Shown: in pieces, positions 1 through 8,421 of the stretch
Numbering within the stretch: the first letter of the stretch is position 1
Layout: each line of letters starts with the position of its first letter
Source of the DNA: Rhizobium esperanzae
GTDB taxonomy: Bacteria > Pseudomonadota > Alphaproteobacteria > Rhizobiales > Rhizobiaceae
Length of the DNA: 64,000 nt
NCBI RefSeq assembly: GCF_014197615.1
Contig: NZ_JACIFY010000008.1
Coordinates: forward strand, 180,372-244,371
Direction: 5' to 3'
The notes under the pieces: generated by a model
The model's input: only the letters and a program-made list of their open reading frames with translations
Database searches by the model: none
What the model was told of the DNA's origin: nothing
Made by a program: the position numbers and the translations under genes

Positions 1-749
1 TCCTGCCAGTCCGGTATTCCCTCGGATTTCCCACCATAAATCGAGGGCCAGCCCGTCCCGGCGGGAAGGACATGCTGGCGCACACCGACACCGGCCTTTT
101 TCAGGCGGGCGCCGTAACCAAGCGTTTCGTCATGCAGAGGATCGTCTTCGGCGGTGAATATCAGCGCCGGCGCGACGCCTGAAAGACGCGAACAGAGGCA
201 GGGCGCCGCGTAAGGGTGGCAACCGCCGCCGCTCAGATAATGGCTCCAGCCGTCCGTCCAGCGCTGCCGCATGCCGATGGCTTCTGCCTTGCGGATCGAG
301 GAGGTGCCCATGAACGGATCGAGCAACGGCGAAATCAGCACCTGGCCGTCGAGCGCATCCGGCATCTGGTCGCGCGCCTTGAGCGCCACGCCGGCGGCGA
401 CATTGCCGCCCGCTTCTTCACCGGCGACGAAGAGCAGCGATTTGCGGTCGCCGAGACCGGCGCGCTTGTTGGCGAGATAGGTGAGAACGGAAAAGGAAAC
501 TTCGAGCGCTTGCGGAAACAGGTTGCCGGACAGGCTGCTGTAATCGACGGCGGCGACGATGGCGCCTGATTTGGCGAGACTCATCGCCACCGGCCGATCG
601 ATGTTCGTTTCGCTGTCGAGAAACGCGCCGCCATGCAGATAAAGCACGATCGGCGGACCCTTGCCGTAATCGGCGCCCTGGTAGACACGCGCGGAAACGG
701 GGCCGATGGCCACCTTGTCCAGCATCATATCTTTCCATTCCACCGTCAT
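1..749 (-). CDS. HSL-type alpha/beta hydrolase fold protein, probable pseudoenzyme (3' end cut by window)
   Basis: I read this gene directly from the minus strand; the start is ATG at 749 and the frame stays open to base 1, giving 249 residues without the C-terminus. The fold is that of hormone-sensitive-lipase esterases: an oxyanion-hole motif HGGAF is near residue 40. The nucleophile elbow, normally GDSAGG, reads GEEAGG, so the serine position (about residue 112) is Glu. The acidic motif (DPLHDE) is present, but the usual HGF histidine motif is replaced by GTGWP. Two of the three triad residues are therefore missing, and esterase activity is unlikely unless the residues have been relocated. 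The gene is divergent from a LysR regulator 164 bases away, which probably controls it. Fold assignment is solid; loss of catalysis is an inference. Confidence 0.8.
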   Translation of the reverse strand, partial: MTVEWKDMMLDKVAIGPVSARVYQGADYGKGPPIVLYLHGGAFLDSETNIDRPVAMSLAKSGAIVAAVDYSSLSGNLFPQALEVSFSVLTYLANKRAGLGDRKSLLFVAGEEAGGNVAAGVALKARDQMPDALDGQVLISPLLDPFMGTSSIRKAEAIGMRQRWTDGWSHYLSGGGCHPYAAPCLCSRLSGVAPALIFTAEDDPLHDETLGYGARLKKAGVGVRQHVLPAGTGWPSIYGGKSEGIPDWQ

Positions 750-913
750 CGGTTCCGGTCTCTTTTCACATCGCGACAACAGACAACGCCTGCCGCTTGC
801 ATTTTGTACAAAAAAGATATTGTTATTCAGAACAGGGAATAAGAAGCGATATCGCGATTACACTGTTCCAATTCTCGAATAATAGTGCAACGCAAACTGC
901 GGACTTGAAACCG

Positions 914-1825
914 ATGGATCAGCTTTCGGCAATGCGCGTCTTCATCCGCGTGGTGGAGACGGGCAATTTCACCCGTGCCGCCGACATGCTCGCCATGCCC
1001 AAGGCGACGGTAACCAATCTCATCCAGGGCCTGGAGGCGCATCTGCGCACCAAGCTTCTCAACCGTACCACGCGCCGGGTCATGGTAACCACCGACGGCG
1101 CGCTTTATTACGAACGCGCCGCCCAGATCATTTCCGAGCTGGAGGAACTCGACGGCAGCCTCTCCAATTCCCAGAGCCTGCCGAGCGGGCGGCTGCGCGT
1201 CGAGATGGCCGGCGCTTTTGCCGATTGGATCGTCGTTCCCGCACTCTGCGACTTTTATCAGCGTTATCCCGATATCCGCATCGACCTCGGTGTCGGCGAT
1301 CGCACGGTCGATTACCTCGCGGAAAACGTCGACTGTGCACTGCGGGCCGGCACGCCGGCCGACCAGTCGCTGATTGCCCGCCGGGTCTCCGAAGTCGAAA
1401 TGATCACCTGCGCTTCGTCAAGCTACATCCAGAAATTCGGCATGCCCGAGCGGCCGGAGGATCTGGAGGCCGATCATTACTCGGTCAATTATTTCCGCGC
1501 CCAGAACAATCGGACGCTGCCCTTCGAATTCCGCCGGCACGACGAAGTGATCGAGAGCAGCCCGCGCTACATCGCTTCGGTCAACGATAGCCGCACCTAT
1601 CTGACGGCTGCGCTGACGGGTCTCGGTATCGCGCAGGTGCCGATTTTCATGGCGCGCGAACCGATAGCGAGAGGTGAACTCGTCCGCGTGCTCCCAGATT
1701 GGCGCCGCGAGCCGCTGCCGCTCTATGTCGTCTACCCCCCAAACCGCCACCTCAGCAACAAAGTCCGCGTCTTTGTCGACTGGCTGGTAAAACTTCTGGT
1801 GGAGGCGAGACTGAACGACGGCTGA
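914..1825 (+). CDS. LysR family transcriptional regulator
   Basis: The protein has 303 residues, the usual LysR length. The N-terminal winged helix-turn-helix covers about residues 1-60 (MDQLSAMRVFIRVVETGNFT, then a recognition helix region with PKATVTNLIQGLE), followed by a LysR substrate-binding domain. I chose ATG 914 because MDQLSAMRVF matches the family start; an upstream in-frame ATG at 797 would add 39 residues of non-LysR sequence. It is divergent from the hydrolase-fold gene ending at 749, the classic LysR-target arrangement, so that gene or the pathway it belongs to is the likely target. The inducer is unknown. A strong stem-loop follows the stop codon. Confidence 0.93.
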   Translation: MDQLSAMRVFIRVVETGNFTRAADMLAMPKATVTNLIQGLEAHLRTKLLNRTTRRVMVTTDGALYYERAAQIISELEELDGSLSNSQSLPSGRLRVEMAGAFADWIVVPALCDFYQRYPDIRIDLGVGDRTVDYLAENVDCALRAGTPADQSLIARRVSEVEMITCASSSYIQKFGMPERPEDLEADHYSVNYFRAQNNRTLPFEFRRHDEVIESSPRYIASVNDSRTYLTAALTGLGIAQVPIFMAREPIARGELVRVLPDWRREPLPLYVVYPPNRHLSNKVRVFVDWLVKLLVEARLNDG

Positions 1826-1840
1826 GCGCCAAAACAAATA

Positions 1841-1875
1841 CGGCCCGGAAGGCAGGGGAAACCTTCAACGGGCCG
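1841..1875 (+). terminator. Stem-loop after LysR gene
   Basis: Arms CGGCCCG-GAAGG (1841-1852) and CCTTC-CGGGCCG (1862-1875, with an AA bulge) enclose a 9-base loop, giving a 12-bp stem 15 bases after the LysR stop. There is no T-run on either side, so it may act as an RNA-stabilising hairpin or a weak terminator. Confidence 0.45.
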
Positions 1876-2055
1876 GAATGTGCAACTTTGAACATCAAGC
1901 CTGTCGCACCGCAGGAAGGGGCGCGGCAGGCTCTGGAGGCCGGAAGAGAGCGGCAGGGAATTCCACTCTCTTGCGATAGAACAAATATACGCACTCCCCG
2001 CAGGATTGTAAGGGGAAATTCCGCAACCCCGTTCACATAATCGCGATGACGGCGC

Positions 2056-2162
2056 TAGAGCATGTCGCGCAAAAGTGTGCGGGCGGTTTTGCGATAACGA
2101 AATGCGTAAAAACTGCGACCTGAAGCGCGAGGAGCGAATCCGAAAGATCGCGACGCGCTTTA
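2056..2162 (+). repeat. RIME-like rhizobial intergenic repeat, copy A
   Basis: This ~107-bp element, reading tagagcatgtcgcgcaaaag at its left end and gatcgcgacgcgcttta at its right end, recurs in inverted orientation at 16654-16758 with only scattered mismatches. Length, ends and intergenic position agree with what I know of rhizobial intergenic mosaic elements (RIME). It lies between convergent genes (LysR and SDR), 20 bp from the SDR stop codon. The rest of the 1826-2182 gap holds the stem-loop at 1841 and no recognisable gene. Confidence 0.8.
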
Positions 2163-2182
2163 GGAAACCGCCGTCGGATTTG

Positions 2183-2926
2183 TCAGACCATCCCGCCATT
2201 GGCGCGCAGCGTCTGGCCGTTGATCCAGCCGCCGCCCGGGCCGGCGAGGAAGGCCACCGCTGCGGCGATGTCTTCAGGCGTGCCGAGACGCTCCAGTGGG
2301 TTCATCTTCGCCATGCGGGCGACAAGCTCCTCCGATTTGCCGTTGAGGAAAAGATCGGTCGCGACAGGACCGGGTGCGATGGCGTTGATGGTGATATTGC
2401 GGCCGCGCATCTCCTTCGCCATGATCGCCGTCAGCGTTTCCACAGCAGCCTTGGTGGCGGCGTAGACGCCGTAGGTTTCGAGCTTCAGCCCGACGACCGA
2501 GGTCGAGAAGTTAACGATCCGGCCACCGTCGCGCAGTCGCTTGGCCGCTTCCCTCAGTGTGTTGAACGTGCCCTTGAGGTTGACGCCGATCTGACGGTCG
2601 AAATGGGCGTCGTCGGCCTCAACAAGCGAGGAAAGCATCATGATGCCGGCATTGTTGACGAGAACGTCGACACCGCCGAAAGCAGTTTCCGCGGCATCGA
2701 ACATGCGGCGGACGGCGTTCGCATCGCTGACATCGGCCTTCGCAGTCAGCGCCTTGCCGCCCGCCTTCTCGATCTCGTGAGCCACGTCCGCCGCCGCAGC
2801 AGCATTGCCGGAATAGTTGACGACCAGGGTGAACCCGTCGGCGGCGAGACGTTTGGCGATCGCTGCGCCGATGCCGCGGGAAGCCCCGGTGACCAGTGCC
2901 ACCCTGCCGTTTTCTTTGGAAGCCAT
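2183..2926 (-). CDS. SDR family NAD(P)-dependent oxidoreductase
   Basis: A 247-residue classical short-chain dehydrogenase. It has the Rossmann motif TGASRGIGAA near residue 15, NNAG near residue 90, the catalytic Tyr-Lys as YAATKAA near residue 155, and the following PGPVATD segment. ATG 2926 is preceded by a clear AAGGAG ribosome-binding site. Residue spacing and length resemble FabG-like 3-oxoacyl reductases and the many rhizobial SDRs of unknown substrate, so the substrate cannot be assigned. The gene is divergent from the LysR regulator at 3047 with about 120 bp between, including a perfect palindrome at 2972-2988, so it is the likely target of that regulator. Confidence 0.93.
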   Translation of the reverse strand: MASKENGRVALVTGASRGIGAAIAKRLAADGFTLVVNYSGNAAAAADVAHEIEKAGGKALTAKADVSDANAVRRMFDAAETAFGGVDVLVNNAGIMMLSSLVEADDAHFDRQIGVNLKGTFNTLREAAKRLRDGGRIVNFSTSVVGLKLETYGVYAATKAAVETLTAIMAKEMRGRNITINAIAPGPVATDLFLNGKSEELVARMAKMNPLERLGTPEDIAAAVAFLAGPGGGWINGQTLRANGGMV

Positions 2927-2971
2927 TGTCTTTCTCCTTCATCCTGCGCTGCAGCGCGTTTTCCATGAGAA

Positions 2972-2988
2972 GAAAGATGCGCTCTTTC
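2972..2988. promoter_or_regulatory. Candidate LysR operator palindrome
   Basis: GAAAGA-tgcgc-TCTTTC is a perfect inverted repeat (6-bp arms, 5-bp spacer) in the divergent promoter between the SDR gene and the LysR gene. Position and symmetry suit an operator. It does not contain the textbook T-N11-A LysR core, so assignment to that regulator is inferred from location alone. Confidence 0.4.
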
Positions 2989-3046
2989 CTTTTGCGGATA
3001 ATCAGGCATTCCCCGGCATCACTATCCGGAATTGACGAACAAACAG

Positions 3047-3955
3047 ATGGACAGATTCGATGCCATGCGGGTGTTTTGCCGGGTCGTGGACCGCCGCAGC
3101 TTCACCCTTGCCGCCGAGGATACCGGCCTGCCGCGCTCGACCGTTACCGATGCGGTCAAGCAGCTCGAAGCCCGCCTCGGCGTGCGTCTGCTCCAGCGCA
3201 CAACGCGCCATGTCAGCCCGACGCTGGATGGCGAAGCCTATTTCCAGCGTTGCCTGTCGATCCTTGGCGATATCGAGGATGCCGAGGGCGCCTTCGCCGG
3301 CGCCAGGCCGAAGGGCCTGCTGCGCGTCGACGTGCACGGCACGCTCGCCCGCCATTTCGTGCTGCCGAGCCTGCCATCCTTCCTGCAGACCTATCCCGAG
3401 ATCGAATTTTACATGAGCGAAGGCGACCGGCTGGTCGATCTGGTGCGCGAAGGCATCGATTGCGTGCTGCGCGTCGGCACGCCCGAAGACAGCGACATGG
3501 TCATCAGGCGCGTCGCCATGCTCGAGGAGGTCACACTCGCCTCTCCTGCCTATCTCGCCGCCCATGGCCTGCCGCCGCATCCGGACCGGCTTGCCAGCCA
3601 TCGCATGGTCGGCTTCCACTCCAGCGGCACCGGTAGGCTGCTGCCGCTCGAATTCATCGTCGACGGCGTGGTGCGTGAGATCGTCATTCCCGCCACCATC
3701 GCCGTCAACGCCGCCGAAAGCTATGTTTCGGCAGCGAAATTGGGCCTCGGCCTGATCCAGATCCCGCGCTATCACGCCGAAAGAGATCTTGCCGAGGGAA
3801 CACTGATCCACTTGCTCAAGGATTTCCCGCCGACCCCGACCCCTGTCTCCCTGCTCTATCCCCGCAACCGTCAGCTTTCGCCGCGCGTGCGGGTCTTCAT
3901 CGACTGGCTCGTAAAGGTCTTCGCTCGACAAAATACGGAAAACGCGCTTTCCTAA
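3047..3955 (+). CDS. LysR family transcriptional regulator
   Basis: 302 residues from ATG 3047 (MDRFDAMRVFCRVV), with the same N-terminal pattern as the regulator at 914. A TTG at 3032 would add five residues and cannot be excluded. The helix-turn-helix covers about residues 15-60 (SFTLAAEDTGLPRSTVTDA), and the C-terminal two thirds is a LysR effector domain ending VRVFIDWLVK, as in the 914 paralogue. The two belong to the same LysR subgroup, which often sits next to SDR or other oxidoreductase genes. It is divergent from the SDR gene, its probable target. The gene that follows at 3979 has its own ribosome-binding site. Confidence 0.92.
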   Translation: MDRFDAMRVFCRVVDRRSFTLAAEDTGLPRSTVTDAVKQLEARLGVRLLQRTTRHVSPTLDGEAYFQRCLSILGDIEDAEGAFAGARPKGLLRVDVHGTLARHFVLPSLPSFLQTYPEIEFYMSEGDRLVDLVREGIDCVLRVGTPEDSDMVIRRVAMLEEVTLASPAYLAAHGLPPHPDRLASHRMVGFHSSGTGRLLPLEFIVDGVVREIVIPATIAVNAAESYVSAAKLGLGLIQIPRYHAERDLAEGTLIHLLKDFPPTPTPVSLLYPRNRQLSPRVRVFIDWLVKVFARQNTENALS

Positions 3956-3960
3956 TATAA

Positions 3961-4293
<333 letters not shown>

Positions 4294-4342
4294 GGCAGGC
4301 CTGATGCATGAAACGGTTTTGGGATGACGGCGGCGGCGGCGA

Positions 4343-4960
4343 ATGGTATCTGCCACGGCCATGACCGAAGGTGGAATGACAAAGGGCGCGATCGGCGCCG
4401 GCGCGCTTGCCGGTGAAAGCCTGAAGGCGTTTTTCGAGCGCGACGCAATCACTGTCGCCCGCAATCTGCTCGGCTGCCATCTCACCGTCGATGGCGCCGG
4501 CGGCCGGATCACCGAGACGGAAGCCTATTTCCCCGATGACGAGGCCTCGCACAGTTTCCGTGGCCCGACCAGGCGCAACGGCGCCATGTTCGGCCGGCCC
4601 GGCAATGTCTACATCTATCGCATCTATGGCATGTACTGGTGCCTGAATTTCGTCTGCCATCCGGGCTCGGCTGTGCTGATCCGTGCGCTGGAGCCGGAAA
4701 CGGGAATCCCCGCCATGGCAGAGCGACGCGGCACCGATATGCTGACCGCGCTCTGCAGCGGCCCCGGCAAGCTCTGCCAGGCGCTCGGCATCGATATCGA
4801 AATCAACGACAGGCTGCTTGATCGCGCACCTTACGCGCTCACGCCGTCCGCGGGGGTGCCTGTCGTCTCGGGAAAACGCATCGGCATCACCAGAAATGCC
4901 GAAGCACCATGGCGCTTCGGCATTCAGGGGTCGCGATATCTCAGCAAGCCTTTTCGCTGA
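4343..4960 (+). CDS. DNA-3-methyladenine glycosylase (Mpg/AAG family)
   Basis: The product removes alkylated purines such as 3-methyladenine in base-excision repair. Family marks are visible: LLGCHL, then ITETEAYFPDDEASHSFRG, where the Glu of ETEAY activates the attacking water, then the DNA-intercalating region NVYIYRIYGMYWCLNFV and CSGPGKLCQALGI. Length (205 residues) matches the bacterial family. The longest start is ATG 4343. ATG 4376 (MTKGAIGAG), preceded by GAAGG, is a reasonable alternative that would remove 11 residues. The stop at 4958-4960 directly abuts the stop of the convergent MFS gene, leaving no intergenic base. Confidence 0.93.
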   Translation: MVSATAMTEGGMTKGAIGAGALAGESLKAFFERDAITVARNLLGCHLTVDGAGGRITETEAYFPDDEASHSFRGPTRRNGAMFGRPGNVYIYRIYGMYWCLNFVCHPGSAVLIRALEPETGIPAMAERRGTDMLTALCSGPGKLCQALGIDIEINDRLLDRAPYALTPSAGVPVVSGKRIGITRNAEAPWRFGIQGSRYLSKPFR

Positions 4961-6502
4961 TCATTCCATCACGGCGCTGTGGTCGACGGCGGGCGCGGCC
5001 TTCGGCTTGCGCAGCAGCAGCGCCAGCGGGATGACCGCGAGCGACATCAGCATCAAGAGCTTGAAATCGTCCATATAGGCGATGATCGTCGCTTGCAGCG
5101 TAATGAGCTCGTTGAGCGAAGCGCGTCCGGCTGCTGTCATCGGACTGAGCCCCTGTGCCGCCACGGCGTTGAAGGCATGGTTGAACGGCGTCACATAGGC
5201 CGCGATCGACTCATGATTGCTCTGCGTATTTTCGACGATCAGGGCCGAGACGATCGAGATACCGACCGCCGAGCCGATGTTGCGCGACAGATTGTAGAGG
5301 CCGGTGCCGTCGCCGCGCATATGGGCGGGCAGCGTCGCGAAAGCGATCGTCGTCAGCGGCACGAATAGAAAGCCCAGGCCGGCGCCCTGGATGAAGCCGA
5401 CCGAGACGATCGTCCATTGCGAAACATCGGGCGTCCAGCCCGTCATGTCGTACATCGCCCAGGCGGTCAGGCCGAGACCGAGCACCAGCAGCACGCGCGT
5501 ATCGACCTTGCCGATCAGCCGCCCGACAATGAACATGCAGAGCATGGTGCCGAGCCCGCGCGGCCCCATGACGATACCGGCGGTGATGACGGGATAGCCC
5601 ATCAGCGTCTGCAGATAGGGGGTCATCAGCGCCAGCGAGGCGAGATAGGTAACGCCGACCACGAAGATGAAGATCATGCTGACCGTGAAGTTCTGGTCGA
5701 GAAACAGCTTCGGATTGACGAAGGATTTCTCTGCCGTCAGCGTATGCACCAGCAGCAGATAGAAGGCGGCAGCGCAGACAATCGCTTCGAGCATGATCTC
5801 GCCGGAGGAGAACCAGTCGAGCTGCTCGCCGCGGTCGAGGAAGAGTTGCAGCGCGGCGATGAACAGGCTCATCATCCCGAAGCCGAACCAGTCGAGTTTG
5901 GCGAGCGCGTCCCTCTTCGTTTCCGAAACGAAGATGACGATACCGGCGAAAGCAAGCGCGCCGATCGGCACGTTGATGTAGAACACCCAGCGCCAGCTGA
6001 TATTGTCGGTCAGCCAGCCGCCGATGACCGGCCCGAGGACCGGCCCGACCATGACCGAGACGCCGAAAAGCGCCATGGCAGAGCCGCGTTCCTCGACAGT
6101 ATAGATGTCGAGAAGGATGCCCTGGGAAAGCGGCACCAGCGATGCGCCGAACAGGCCCTGCAGCAGGCGGAAGGCGACAATCTGGTTCAGCGATTGCGCC
6201 AGGCCGCAGAGCACCGAAGCAACCACGAAACCGGCGATGGCGACGAGCAGGACGCGCTTGCGGCCGAACTTGGCGGCGAGGAATCCCGAGGGCGGCGTCA
6301 TGATCGCCGCCGCGACGATATAGGATGTCAGAACCCAGTTGATCTGGTCGGCGGACGCCGACACGCTGCCCTGAATATAGGGCAGCGCCACGTTGGCGAT
6401 CGTCGTATCCAGCGCCTGCATGATAACGGCGAGGATGACGCAGGCCGTGATCGCGCCGCGATTGGCGACCGGGCTTGCCGGAGAGGCGGCAGTGTTACTC
6501 AT
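4961..6502 (-). CDS. DHA2-family MFS multidrug efflux permease (EmrB-like)
   Basis: 513 residues from ATG 6502. It has the 14-TM DHA2 layout: TM1 with the LAVIMQALDTTIANVALPYI signature (motif D1), motif A around GFLAAKFGRKRVL, and motif C around GPVLGPVIGG. It should export hydrophobic toxicants using the proton gradient, working with the EmrA-like adaptor encoded just upstream. Its start overlaps the adaptor stop by 8 bp, indicating translational coupling. The longer frame to 6577 lies inside the adaptor gene and adds no membrane segment, so I rejected it. It is the last gene of a marR-emrA-emrB operon. Confidence 0.95.
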   Translation of the reverse strand: MSNTAASPASPVANRGAITACVILAVIMQALDTTIANVALPYIQGSVSASADQINWVLTSYIVAAAIMTPPSGFLAAKFGRKRVLLVAIAGFVVASVLCGLAQSLNQIVAFRLLQGLFGASLVPLSQGILLDIYTVEERGSAMALFGVSVMVGPVLGPVIGGWLTDNISWRWVFYINVPIGALAFAGIVIFVSETKRDALAKLDWFGFGMMSLFIAALQLFLDRGEQLDWFSSGEIMLEAIVCAAAFYLLLVHTLTAEKSFVNPKLFLDQNFTVSMIFIFVVGVTYLASLALMTPYLQTLMGYPVITAGIVMGPRGLGTMLCMFIVGRLIGKVDTRVLLVLGLGLTAWAMYDMTGWTPDVSQWTIVSVGFIQGAGLGFLFVPLTTIAFATLPAHMRGDGTGLYNLSRNIGSAVGISIVSALIVENTQSNHESIAAYVTPFNHAFNAVAAQGLSPMTAAGRASLNELITLQATIIAYMDDFKLLMLMSLAVIPLALLLRKPKAAPAVDHSAVME

Positions 6503-7718
6503 GGTCCTTGCCCTGAGGCCGGCCCAGAAGCTTGTTGACGAAGTCGGGCAGGCCTCTGATATGGCCGGTATCGACATCGACGACCGTGCTCATGCCGACG
6601 CGCAGCGGCGGCTTGCCTTCGGCATCCTCGATGCTGACGCGCATCGGAATACGCTGGACGACCTTCACCCAGTTGCCGGTGGTGTTCTGCGCCGGCAGCA
6701 GCGAGAAGCTGGAGCCGGAGGCCGGGCTGATGCTCTCGACCTTGCCCTTCCACGTCATACCGGGATAGGTGTCGACATAGATCTCGGCGGTCTGGCCTGC
6801 TTTGACATAGGTCAGCTCGGTTTCCTTCGGGCTGGCGGCGATCCACAGATGATCGGTGGCGACAAGCGAAAAGGCCTGCTGCGAAGCCTGCAGGTAGGAG
6901 CCGACCTGCAGCGCGTTGACATTGGTGACGATGCCGTCAAACGGCGCCTTGACGACGCTGTGGTCGAGTTCGCGCTGGGCGTTGTCGACCTGCGATTTGG
7001 CCTGCAGATAGAGCGGATTTTCCTCGACCGGCTGGTCGGCGCTGCCGCCGAGCTGGGCGAGCGTCGTTGCCGCTTCCGCCTTGGCGACCGCAACCTTCTG
7101 CTGCGCGGCCTCGAGATTGTGCTTGGCCTCGTCATAGGCCGATTGCGTCGCGCTGCCATTGTTGACGAGGTTCTGCTGCCGGTCGAACTGATCCTGGTAG
7201 TAGGGAATGTCGGCTTGGGCCTGCGTGATCTCGGCGAGCGACTGCTGATAGCTCGCCTTGAGGTTCATGATCTGGTTGCGCTGTGCGCCAAGCTGCGCCG
7301 TGGCGCCATCGAGCGCGATCTTGAAGGAATCGGCCTTCAGGCTGAAGAGCACCTGCCCCGCCTTGACCGCCTCGTTCTCATGTACGTCGATCCGCTCGAC
7401 GATGCCTGAAACATCGGTGGTGAGCCCGACCATGTCGGCCTGGATATAGGCATTGTCGGTCGACATCACCTGGCCGCCATTGACGTAATAGTAGCCGCCG
7501 ACGACCAGCGCCACCGGAAGCAGGGCAAACAGGATCGGCCGCGTGAGACTGCGCCGGCGGCGGACCTTGTTGCCGCTAGGCGCAGCCACGGCAGTAGCCG
7601 GCGCTGAATTGGATGAAGGCGCTTCGGCTACCGTTTCCTGCTGTTTGACGTCATTTTCTTCGACAGATGTCTTGGCATCGGCGTCGGCAACGACGCGGAG
7701 GGAGGGTTTATCAGCCAT
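6495..7718 (-). CDS. HlyD-family periplasmic adaptor (EmrA-like)
   Basis: 407 residues. A cytoplasmic Pro/Ala/Val-rich N-terminus precedes one TM anchor (PILFALLPVALVVGGYYYV, about residues 62-80). Next come a biotinyl-lipoyl half-motif (ISGIVERIDVHENEAVKAGQ has the family form), a long coiled coil rich in Gln/Ala (about 125-225), the second lipoyl half (APFDGIVTNV) and the beta-barrel. It should bridge the EmrB-like permease to an outer-membrane channel such as TolC, which is not encoded in this window. It overlaps marR upstream and emrB downstream by 8 bp each. Confidence 0.94.
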   Translation of the reverse strand: MADKPSLRVVADADAKTSVEENDVKQQETVAEAPSSNSAPATAVAAPSGNKVRRRRSLTRPILFALLPVALVVGGYYYVNGGQVMSTDNAYIQADMVGLTTDVSGIVERIDVHENEAVKAGQVLFSLKADSFKIALDGATAQLGAQRNQIMNLKASYQQSLAEITQAQADIPYYQDQFDRQQNLVNNGSATQSAYDEAKHNLEAAQQKVAVAKAEAATTLAQLGGSADQPVEENPLYLQAKSQVDNAQRELDHSVVKAPFDGIVTNVNALQVGSYLQASQQAFSLVATDHLWIAASPKETELTYVKAGQTAEIYVDTYPGMTWKGKVESISPASGSSFSLLPAQNTTGNWVKVVQRIPMRVSIEDAEGKPPLRVGMSTVVDVDTGHIRGLPDFVNKLLGRPQGKDHE

Positions 7719-8175
7719 CGTTCATCTCATTTTCTTCGACCGGTGTTCGGCAAGCCTGCACCAGGTTCGTCTTCATTACGGACAGGATTTGGTAAAGCTG
7801 CTCACGCTGCTCGGCCGACACGCTTTGCAACGCCTCCGCGCGGGTGGTGTCGCCGAGTTCGCGCATTTCGGCCAGTAGCGGATGCGCCTCGTCGCGCATG
7901 TAGAGCAGCCAGATGCGCCGGTCGGTCGGGTGCTGGCGGCGCTCGATCAAGCCGCGCTCAGCGAGCTTGTCGAGGATGCGCACCAGCGTGATCGGCTCGA
8001 CTTCGAGGATTTCCGCAAGCCCGCTCTGGTGGATGCCCTCATTGTTCGAGAGATAGGCCAGCGTCTGCCATTGCGACCGGGTCAGCCCCAGACACTTCGC
8101 GCGTTGCTCGAACCGCTTGCGCAGCAGCCGTGCGACGTCGTGGAGAAGGAAGCCGAGGGTTGGCGTGGCGCTCAT
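7711..8175 (-). CDS. MarR family transcriptional regulator of the efflux operon
   Basis: 154 residues with a MarR winged helix: LTRSQWQTLAYLSNN, then the recognition region HQSGLAEILEVEPITLVRIL and the wing DKLAERGLIERRQHPTDRR. It is the first gene of the operon with the EmrA/EmrB pair, so it is the likely ligand-responsive repressor of its own operon. ATG 8175 follows AGGTCTCC. A 14-bp inverted repeat 23 bp upstream is a good autoregulatory operator. The effector is unknown; phenolic or plant-derived compounds are typical for rhizobial homologues. Confidence 0.94.
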   Translation of the reverse strand: MSATPTLGFLLHDVARLLRKRFEQRAKCLGLTRSQWQTLAYLSNNEGIHQSGLAEILEVEPITLVRILDKLAERGLIERRQHPTDRRIWLLYMRDEAHPLLAEMRELGDTTRAEALQSVSAEQREQLYQILSVMKTNLVQACRTPVEENEMNDG

Positions 8176-8197
8176 GGAGACCTGCGATCGTTAATTT

Positions 8198-8211
8198 ATA
8201 AGCATACTTAT
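8198..8211. promoter_or_regulatory. Candidate MarR operator
   Basis: ATAAG-CATA-CTTAT is an inverted repeat in an AT-rich patch just upstream of the marR start, where a MarR autorepressor would block the promoter. A second short palindrome (GATATC) follows. Assignment is by position and symmetry only. Confidence 0.5.
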
Positions 8212-8421
8212 GATATCGGTAGATATATTGAGCATGCCGACCGCGCAAGGGCGTGACCGCAGGATTTCGAAGGCGCAGCCAAAATGCCGCAGCTGCGGCC
8301 GGGAGGCTCGCAATCGTCGTCTCTCTCCGGGATGCAAGACTTCCGTCCAGTGGTCGCAGCCCGGCTTCGGCCCTAATTCGGGTAGAGATCGCCTCCGCCG
8401 GAGGTGCGCAGGAGGGGCTTG

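Noticed and set aside
2075..2968. 297-residue open frame antisense to the SDR gene
   Set aside because: It begins inside the RIME-like repeat and mirrors a gene with complete SDR motifs.
5417..6538. 373-residue open frame antisense to the EmrB-like gene
   Set aside because: Shadow of a 14-TM transporter gene; composition is Asp/Arg/His-rich without domain signature.
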